Shown one piece after another: positions 1-5,001 of a stretch of 6,455 nt of DNA. The notes beneath the pieces were generated by a model, which worked only from the letters and a program-made list of their open reading frames with translations, did not search any database and was not told where the DNA came from. This stretch comes from Synergistaceae bacterium (GTDB lineage Bacteria; Synergistota; Synergistia; Synergistales; Synergistaceae): positions 1 through 6,455 of the forward strand of contig JAISQC010000163.1 of the NCBI GenBank assembly GCA_031274465.1. The letters run 5' to 3'. Each line of letters begins with the position of its first letter. The first letter of the stretch is position 1. Position numbers and translations under genes: made by a program.

Positions 1-1158
1 CTGTCCGGATACGACGCGATAATACACGTCGGGATAGGCGGCTCGGCGCTGGGCAACCTGATGCTGCACCAAGCGCTGCTGCCGATGTATTTCAACGAGA
101 GGACGTCGGGCGCACCCCGATTCTATCTTGCGGACAACCCCGACCCGGACAAGGCGTCGGTCATATGGGAGCGCGTGCAGGGGGCGAAATCCGCCCTAAT
201 CGGGGTCAGCAAGTCCGGCGCGACTGCCGAGACCATGTCGCAGTTCCTCTGGTTCAGGTCGAAGATGGAAGAGGCGTCGGGCGTAAGGGCGGACGGCGAC
301 ATACTGGTCATAACCGACCCAGAGGGCGGGGTCTTCCGCGCGTTCTCCGCAGCTACGAGGTGCAGGTCCCTGGAGATACCTCAGTCCGTTGGCGGAAGGT
401 TTTCGGTGTTGTCGGCCTGCGGGCTCGTCACTGCGGCGGCGTTGGGGGCTGATATAAATCAGGTCGTTTCCGGCGCGTCGAAGATGAAGCGGGTTCTCGC
501 CTCGTCGAGCGTCCGCGATAACCCGGCCGTATGCCTGGCTGCCGTCAACGCGCTGCATTCAGCCTGCGGGCGGCCGATGACGGTTTTGATGCCGTACTCG
601 AACAGGCTGGAGACTTTCTCGGAGTGGTTCGCCCAACTGTGGGGCGAGAGCGTCGGCAAGGACGGCATAGGCTCGACGCCGATACGCGCGCTCGGCGCGA
701 TAGACCAGCACTCGCAGGTCCAGCTCTACACCGCTGGACCGGACGACAAGCTTTACACGATAATAAACGTATCCGAGAGGGGCAGCGAGATCGAGCTTCC
801 AAATGTGGCCGACGAGTCGCTCGCCAGCCTCTCGTACCTGTCCGGGCAGAAATTGGGCGGGATGCTCGGCTTCGAGGCCGCTAGCACTGCGGCGGCGCTC
901 GTCAAGGCCGACCGCCCCGTCGTCTGGATTGAGCTGGACCGCCTCGACGGCCAGACGCTGGGCGGTTTGATATTCTTTTTCGAATATATGACCGCGATAG
1001 CCGGAAGGCTGATGAGGATAAACCCGTTCGACCAGCCCGGGGTGGAGCAGGGCAAGCGCTATACCTACGGGCTTATGGGCAGGGACGCCTACGGCGAGGA
1101 CGCAAAAGAGGCCAGCGAGCTTTTCAAGAGGGTCAAGGAGCGCTCGATGCGCGTTTGA
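1..1158 (+). CDS. pgi: Glucose-6-phosphate isomerase, 5'-truncated by window edge
   Basis: The encoded enzyme interconverts glucose 6-phosphate and fructose 6-phosphate in the cytoplasm (glycolysis and gluconeogenesis). The reading frame is open from base 1, so the gene starts upstream; 385 codons are visible. An internal ATG at base 61 is not the start, because the conserved GIGGSALG sugar-phosphate-binding motif lies before it (codons 11-18). Further family landmarks are GGRFS with the catalytic-site Arg (codon 133), ESVGKDG with the presumed base Glu (codon 216), DQHSQ with the ring-opening His (codon 237), and the C-terminal signature FDQPGVEQGK with Lys at codon 352. All key residues are present, so the enzyme should be active. 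The visible length suggests the short bacterial class of about 450 residues (inferred). Ile ATA and Arg AGG codons are common. The gene is convergent with the next one and ends at a shared terminator. Confidence 0.96.
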   Translation: MSGYDAIIHVGIGGSALGNLMLHQALLPMYFNERTSGAPRFYLADNPDPDKASVIWERVQGAKSALIGVSKSGATAETMSQFLWFRSKMEEASGVRADGDILVITDPEGGVFRAFSAATRCRSLEIPQSVGGRFSVLSACGLVTAAALGADINQVVSGASKMKRVLASSSVRDNPAVCLAAVNALHSACGRPMTVLMPYSNRLETFSEWFAQLWGESVGKDGIGSTPIRALGAIDQHSQVQLYTAGPDDKLYTIINVSERGSEIELPNVADESLASLSYLSGQKLGGMLGFEAASTAAALVKADRPVVWIELDRLDGQTLGGLIFFFEYMTAIAGRLMRINPFDQPGVEQGKRYTYGLMGRDAYGEDAKEASELFKRVKERSMRV

Positions 1159-1167
1159 GGAGATCAT

Positions 1168-1201
1168 AAAGGCCGCAGGGCGTTTAGTCCCGCGGCCTTT
1201 T
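1168..1201. terminator. Bidirectional hairpin terminator between pgi and the PPDK_N gene
   Basis: GGCCGC-A-GGG (1171-1180) pairs with CCC-GCGGCC (1189-1197), leaving one bulged A and an 8-base loop. The stem extends by an AAA/TTT pair on the outside. On the + strand it is followed by TTTT (1198-1201), ten bases after the pgi stop codon. The first T of the minus-strand gene's stop triplet (TCA, 1201-1203) abuts the structure, so the same hairpin probably ends that gene too. The U-tracts are short on both strands, so efficiency may be moderate. Confidence 0.8.
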
Positions 1202-2931
1202 CATTGCGGGCAGCTCACTATCCCGATGTTCTGGTCGCCGTTCATGTAGACCGAAAAATCCCCCCTGTAAAGCCTTATCGCCCTGTGCTCGCCGTACTCG
1301 AACGGGGCGCGGGCGAACCAGCCCTCGTTGTAGATGTTGTCCGCCTCTCCGTGGAATACCGGCATGTAGAAGATCTGGTCGGTTTCGAGGTCCGAGAAGA
1401 AGTGCGTGCCGTAGGACAGTTCCGGCATGTGCCCGGTTTTTGGGATGCCCACCTCCACAATGCAGGCCACGTTCGTTATCTCGTCGTACCTGACCGGCAC
1501 CCCTAGCTCGGGGCTGCTGGACCCGACCCTGCCTGGCGCTACCAGTATGTATTTTTCCGGGCCAAGCCGTTTGTTCATCTCTCCGAGGGCGCGTGCCACG
1601 CTTTGGAAATCGGAGCACGCGGCGTATATCTCCGGATCGACGAGCACCAGATATTTGATCGAGTCGCAGCTTCCGTCGGTGACCATCCTGTCCGCCTTCA
1701 AAATCGTCTCGCACCCTTCGAGGGACGGCGAGTTTTTTGCGTCGTAGCCTTCCTTGACCCACAGAGGGCGGGCCTGAAGCAGTTCCAGCCTGTTTTCGAG
1801 CGGTTCGTAGGAGAATTCTATGTCGGCGTACGTGCCCATTTTTTCCTGCAGGAGCGGCAGCAGTTTGGACATCGTCTTGAAAAACGCCGCGTGGGTTTTT
1901 GGAAACATTTCAAAGGGCATGCAGATCTTTCCCTCGGCCGGGGAAAATATGCTCATTTTATCGAGAGACCCGAAATAGCCTTGATCTTCATCGTACAGGT
2001 ATAAACTAGCGTAGGTGGAAAAATCAGGGTGCCATCTGAACGCGTCGCGCCACACTTCTTTGATGTCTATTGTAGTCAGTTCGCCCGTCGCCCTGCCTAT
2101 CGCGTGGAAATGCTCCTGGGAGTGTTTCATTATCTTGTACGCGCTCGACCCCTCCGGCCTGAGGAAGGGGTTTGTGAGGGAGTATGTCCTGGCGTAGCCC
2201 CTTTTTGTGCTCATGGTCCCCAGCCCGAAGACCATCCGTATGAGCCCGTCCTCCCGCTTTATTCTGGTCGTCCACCTGCGGCCGTTGTACGAAAACCCCA
2301 CGCCGGCCGTCGTGGGGTAGTAATAATCTCCCCTCCATCTCCCTGAAATCCTCATTATCACTATGCCCATCAGGTCGTCCCCGAGGCCGTGTTTTTGCCT
2401 GTAGGAGGTTGCGGCTGGGAAATACGTGCGCGAATACACGCGCTTTATCTGGCGTTCGACGGCGCGCACCCTGTCGGCGAGCGATTCTTCGCTGTTGAGA
2501 AGAAACGGGGACAGATATTTGCCGGCGAACGAATATTTCAGTGAATCCTCGAGCATGGAGCTGCTCCTTATCGCGACTGGGTCGCGCATCTCCGCAAGGT
2601 ATCCGTAGAGGGCGCTCGTCACGAGGTCCGGGAGGTCGATTTTTAAAAACTCCGCCTCTATATCTTCGGGAGATGCGTTCGCCCTCAAATCGCTCAAGGC
2701 AGGCACGCGCGAGATGAAATCCGTGAAGATGTCGGTCCCTAGGTAGCGAGACCTGGGCAGCACTACGGAGCGCAGTTTTTCGTCGGCCGATTCGCGGAGC
2801 GCCTTTATAGCGAAAAGCAGCGACCTTCCCTTGCCGCCGATCGGCCCCGTTCCGATGATGAAATGGGCGAATTCCGGGTCGTGCGCCGGATCCCACGCAA
2901 AATATTCCGCCTGTGCTTCTTCAGTCGTCAT
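1201..2931 (-). CDS. PEP synthase/PPDK-like protein with ATP-grasp (PPDK_N) domain only
   Basis: The 576-residue product resembles the N-terminal nucleotide-binding half of PEP synthase and pyruvate phosphate dikinase. Visible motifs are IGGKG (31-35), the triphosphate-binding segment AIRSSS (Arg122) followed by SFAG (134-137), a GLGT loop near the middle, and the ATP-grasp end ADIEFSYEP followed by LLQARPLW (386-391). The domain that carries the phosphorylated His (TxxGGxTSH) and the C-terminal PEP/pyruvate barrel are both absent. About 185 residues follow instead, with APGRVGSS (465-472), ELGVPV and GTHFF (508-512). This looks like a conserved domain of unknown function seen in PPDK_N-only proteins (from memory). 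There is no signal peptide or membrane segment, so it is cytoplasmic. The ATG at 2931 was chosen because GGGGAGG lies 5 bases upstream; an in-frame GTG at 2988 would add 19 residues but lacks a ribosome site. It is divergent from the kinase operon. The acceptor of any phosphoryl transfer is unknown. Confidence 0.88.
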   Translation of the reverse strand: MTTEEAQAEYFAWDPAHDPEFAHFIIGTGPIGGKGRSLLFAIKALRESADEKLRSVVLPRSRYLGTDIFTDFISRVPALSDLRANASPEDIEAEFLKIDLPDLVTSALYGYLAEMRDPVAIRSSSMLEDSLKYSFAGKYLSPFLLNSEESLADRVRAVERQIKRVYSRTYFPAATSYRQKHGLGDDLMGIVIMRISGRWRGDYYYPTTAGVGFSYNGRRWTTRIKREDGLIRMVFGLGTMSTKRGYARTYSLTNPFLRPEGSSAYKIMKHSQEHFHAIGRATGELTTIDIKEVWRDAFRWHPDFSTYASLYLYDEDQGYFGSLDKMSIFSPAEGKICMPFEMFPKTHAAFFKTMSKLLPLLQEKMGTYADIEFSYEPLENRLELLQARPLWVKEGYDAKNSPSLEGCETILKADRMVTDGSCDSIKYLVLVDPEIYAACSDFQSVARALGEMNKRLGPEKYILVAPGRVGSSSPELGVPVRYDEITNVACIVEVGIPKTGHMPELSYGTHFFSDLETDQIFYMPVFHGEADNIYNEGWFARAPFEYGEHRAIRLYRGDFSVYMNGDQNIGIVSCPQ

Positions 2932-2936
2932 GTCGG

Positions 2937-2943
2937 CCTCCCC
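2937..2943 (-). promoter_or_regulatory. Ribosome binding site deciding the PPDK_N gene start
   Basis: Read on the minus strand, GGGGAGG lies 5 bases before the ATG at 2931. This favours that start over the upstream in-frame GTG at 2988, whose upstream sequence (ACCTCCCTCGAG) resembles an anti-Shine-Dalgarno rather than a ribosome site. Confidence 0.75.
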
Positions 2944-2974
2944 GCCTAAATAAGGTTTTTTCTCTCTCGCTTCG

Positions 2975-3000
2975 GTTAATTTTAACACCTCGAGGGAGGT
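2975..3000. repeat. Two adjacent small inverted repeats in the PPDK_N leader
   Basis: GTTAA-TT-TTAAC (2975-2986) is followed immediately by ACCTC-GAGG-GAGGT (2987-3000). Both have perfect 5-base arms. They lie 44-69 bases upstream of the chosen ATG of the minus-strand gene, so they could be an operator pair or a leader hairpin. The arms are short and chance occurrence is possible. Confidence 0.35.
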
Positions 3001-3073
3001 TTCGGCTCATGATAACGCATTCTCCCGCGATGAATCAGCGTGGAATACGTATCAGTATCCGAAAATATATTGT

Positions 3074-3109
3074 AAAGTATTACCATAGTTGAAAGTATTA
3101 AGTATAATA
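3074..3109. repeat. Direct repeat AAAGTATTA and inverted repeat over the promoter
   Basis: AAAGTATTA occurs at 3074-3082 and again at 3092-3100. A related AAGTATAAT follows at 3100-3108. The first copy overlaps the -35 element, the second fills the spacer and the third overlaps the -10. TATTA (3096-3100) and TAATA (3105-3109) also form a perfect 5-base inverted repeat. The placement suits a regulator or autoregulation site, but AT-rich promoter DNA can yield such repeats by chance. Confidence 0.45.
3080..3108 (+). promoter_or_regulatory. Sigma-70-type promoter of the histidine kinase/regulator operon
   Basis: A perfect TATAAT at 3103-3108 is preceded by TTACCA at 3080-3085 (four of six matches to TTGACA) with the ideal 17-base spacer. 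The surrounding DNA is AT-rich compared with the coding regions. Transcription would start near 3115, about 30 bases before the kinase start codon. A TTGAAA at 3089-3094 is a better -35 hexamer but sits only 8 bases from the -10, so it was not used. Confidence 0.7.
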
Positions 3110-3133
3110 TGCTAACCTGACTACGAGAGGACG

Positions 3134-3172
3134 ATGCTTCTAAATAATGCCGGAAGACAACTACAGGCATAA
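3134..3172 (+). other. Possible 12-codon upstream ORF overlapping the kinase start
   Basis: ATG at 3134 lies 3 bases after GAGG (3127-3130). It opens a 12-codon frame ending in TAA at 3170-3172, 24 bases inside the kinase gene. The frame differs from the kinase frame. The ribosome site fits this ATG better than the kinase ATG at 3147, though the spacing is short. It could couple or dampen kinase translation, or it could be accidental. Confidence 0.3.
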
Positions 3173-4298
3173 ATTGCAGAACGTCTTTGACCGCACCCAC
3201 GAGTTTCTGGGAAGCAGCATCGACAACGTGGTGGGCATCCGCGATGAGGTCATGGTCGGCCTACAGGGCCTCAACGAAGAGCTGAACGACGTCCAGAAAG
3301 AGATAAAGGACGTTTTGACCGCCAACGACTCCGTTACTGACGCGTACAAGCAGGCGAGGCATCTGCTGGCCGACGCGGAGGTTGCCATGGATTACGACGC
3401 TCAGGCGAGGATGTACGAGGAGGCCGAGCGTTTCATGCGCCTCCGAATCTCCTTCGAGGAGCGGGAGCGGTATCTGAGGAGGCGGCGCGACGACCTGCAG
3501 CGCGAGAAGGTGCGCATGGAGCGCGTCATGGGGCACAGCACGAACATGATGGGCAAGCTGCGCCTGGCGTCCGAGATATTGAAGAGCAAGCTGGATTCGA
3601 TGGAGTCCCTCAAATCCACCGGCAACATGTACGCCACGGCGCTTGCCCTTCAGTTCGTGGAGCGGGAGAACAAACGCCTCGCCCGCGAAATACACGACGG
3701 CCCGATACAGCAGTTCGCGGCCGCCCTTCTTTCGCTCGAGTACCTCGAAGGCGTGGTGGCTAAGGGCGACCTCGGCGCGGTCAACGTCGAGATGGGGCGC
3801 GTCAAGGAACAGCTACAGGAAGCGATAGACGATTTTCGCGGTTTCTTGGTGCATTTGCAGCCGCTTGGCCTTGAAAGGGGTTTGGGCCGGGCGATAAGGC
3901 GGCTTGCCGAAAATTTCAGCGAGCGCCACGGAATCGCGTTCGAGCTCGACCTCCAGAATGAGGAGGACAACTTGGCGTCGGTGCTCCGCTCCAACGTCTT
4001 CCGGATATTCCAGGAGGCCGTGTCCAACGCGCTCCGCCACGGCGGGGCCAAGAAGATACGCGTCAGATACGCCATTACCGACAGGGACCTCGCGCTCGCG
4101 ATAGAGGACGACGGGTGCGGTTTCGACGTGGACGGCGTCAGGTCCGCCACGATGGAGAGGGGTTCTTTCGGGCTGTCGAACATGTCCGAGAGGATACACT
4201 TCGTCAACGGCGCCCTCAACATCGACAGCAAGATTGGGCGCGGAACGAGGATAATACTAAAAGTTCCGATAGGGAGAGATGAGAATGAAAAAAATTAG
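3147..4298 (+). CDS. DegS-like cytoplasmic sensor histidine kinase
   Basis: The 383-residue kinase is nearly the length of Bacillus DegS (385). No membrane segment is visible, so it should sense a cytoplasmic signal. The first ~150 residues are helical and charged, with a likely coiled coil around ERERYLRRRRDDLQREKVRM. A HisKA_3 dimerisation box follows, with REIHDGPIQQ and the phosphorylated His at 183. The HATPase domain has the N box FQEAVSNALRHGG (Asn294), the G1 box DDGCGFD (321-327), GSFGLSNM (339-346) and a final GRGT loop. The kinase should autophosphorylate and pass phosphate to the adjacent regulator, which it overlaps by 14 bases. The start is the only ATG in frame near the promoter, because a TAA at 3141 blocks extension. 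GAGG (3127-3130) is 16 bases away, too far for a good ribosome site. An overlapping 12-codon frame begins at 3134. Orthology to degS is likely but untested. Confidence 0.92.
   Translation: MPEDNYRHKLQNVFDRTHEFLGSSIDNVVGIRDEVMVGLQGLNEELNDVQKEIKDVLTANDSVTDAYKQARHLLADAEVAMDYDAQARMYEEAERFMRLRISFEERERYLRRRRDDLQREKVRMERVMGHSTNMMGKLRLASEILKSKLDSMESLKSTGNMYATALALQFVERENKRLAREIHDGPIQQFAAALLSLEYLEGVVAKGDLGAVNVEMGRVKEQLQEAIDDFRGFLVHLQPLGLERGLGRAIRRLAENFSERHGIAFELDLQNEEDNLASVLRSNVFRIFQEAVSNALRHGGAKKIRVRYAITDRDLALAIEDDGCGFDVDGVRSATMERGSFGLSNMSERIHFVNGALNIDSKIGRGTRIILKVPIGRDENEKN
4272..4276 (+). promoter_or_regulatory. Ribosome binding site deciding the response regulator start
   Basis: GGGAG lies 8 bases before the ATG at 4285 and only 2 bases before the ATG at 4279. 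This favours 4285 as the regulator start. The site is inside the kinase gene's last codons, which implies translational coupling. Confidence 0.65.
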
Positions 4299-4959
4299 GA
4301 TAGTGGTAGCAGACGATCATCGTCTCTTCCGAGAGGGGCTGCGGAGGCTGCTGGAGCTGGAAAGCGATCTGGAAATAGTAGGGGAGGCAAAGGACGGCGC
4401 AGAAGCCGTGGATATGATAATCTCCACTGACCCCGACATAGTCCTCTTGGACATCAACATGCCCCGGATGGACGGGGGGCAGGTCATAAAGCGCTTGCGG
4501 GGTTCGAATTTGCGCGCCAAATTCATGGCGATAACGGCCTATGACGACGAGGAGCATCTGGCGAACCTCTCCGCGCTCGGCATAAACGGATACATACTGA
4601 AATCGTCCAGCATGCCCGACCTGCTTGCCGCGCTGAGGGCGGTGCATAACGGCGAGTCCTACGTCGATCCGAAGGTTGCGGGCAAGCTGCTGTCGAGCTT
4701 CCAAAAGCACAAAGAGGAAAACGACGTCATGCATCTTTTGACGCAGCGCGAAAAAGAAGTCCTCTTCTGGCTCTCCCAGGGCTTCAACAACCTCGAGATA
4801 TCCGCCAAGATGGTCTTGAGCGAGAAAACCGTGAAAAACCACGTCTCACATCTGCTTAAAAAGCTGAACCTGAACGACAGGACGCAGGCGGCAGTCCTCG
4901 CCTGGAGGATGGGTCTGGTGCAAAGCACGTCAGTAGCCCCCACGGACTTCAATAGCTAA
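4285..4959 (+). CDS. DegU-like LuxR/NarL-family response regulator
   Basis: This 224-residue DNA-binding regulator is the expected partner of the preceding kinase. The receiver domain (about 1-120) has the acidic pair Asp10-Asp11, the phospho-acceptor Asp56 in LLDINMP, the switch Thr84 and Lys106. A short linker leads to a LuxR-type helix-turn-helix (about 153-210) with LTQREKEVL, LSEKTVKNHVSHLLKKL and NDRTQAA. The last two segments are very close to my recollection of Bacillus DegU, which also carries its phosphate on Asp56. Phosphorylation should promote DNA binding; targets are unknown. The gene overlaps the kinase by 14 bases and shares its promoter. An ATG at 4279 would add two residues but has a poorly spaced ribosome site. 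The stop codon runs into the terminator's A-tract. The convergent neighbour fliD makes motility a candidate output (inference). Confidence 0.93.
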   Translation: MKKIRIVVADDHRLFREGLRRLLELESDLEIVGEAKDGAEAVDMIISTDPDIVLLDINMPRMDGGQVIKRLRGSNLRAKFMAITAYDDEEHLANLSALGINGYILKSSSMPDLLAALRAVHNGESYVDPKVAGKLLSSFQKHKEENDVMHLLTQREKEVLFWLSQGFNNLEISAKMVLSEKTVKNHVSHLLKKLNLNDRTQAAVLAWRMGLVQSTSVAPTDFNS

Positions 4960-4988
4960 AAAAACCCGGCTCGAAAGCCGGGTTTTTT
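4958..4988. terminator. Strong bidirectional terminator between the regulator gene and fliD
   Basis: CCCGGCT (4965-4971) and AGCCGGG (4976-4982) form a perfect 7-base stem around a CGAA loop. The stem is flanked by seven A (4958-4964) and six T (4983-4988). On the minus strand the loop reads TTCG, a stable tetraloop sequence, and the A-tract becomes a run of U. It should therefore work for both convergent genes. The A-tract begins within the regulator's TAA stop codon. Confidence 0.93.
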
Positions 4989-5001
4989 CAATTTTTCAAT
5001 G

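Noticed and set aside
559..1167. 202-codon minus-strand open frame opposite pgi
   Set aside because: It lies wholly antisense to a gene with clear catalytic motifs, has no recognisable domain, and is expected by chance in GC-rich coding DNA.
2024..2896. 290-codon minus-strand open frame within the PPDK_N gene
   Set aside because: It is a shifted frame on the same strand as the real gene. Its translation is Arg/Pro-rich low-complexity sequence with no domain.
2932..2988. GTG start at 2988 extending the PPDK_N protein by 19 residues
   Set aside because: There is no Shine-Dalgarno before it, whereas the ATG at 2931 has GGGGAGG at 5 bases. The added residues do not look like part of the domain.
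3089..3094. TTGAAA as the -35 of the kinase promoter
   Set aside because: It is only 8 bases from TATAAT, and no good -10 lies at 16-18 bases downstream.
4279..4298. Possible frameshift or fusion between kinase and regulator
   Set aside because: The short overlap with an internal ribosome site is a normal coupled arrangement, and both proteins are complete with expected ends.
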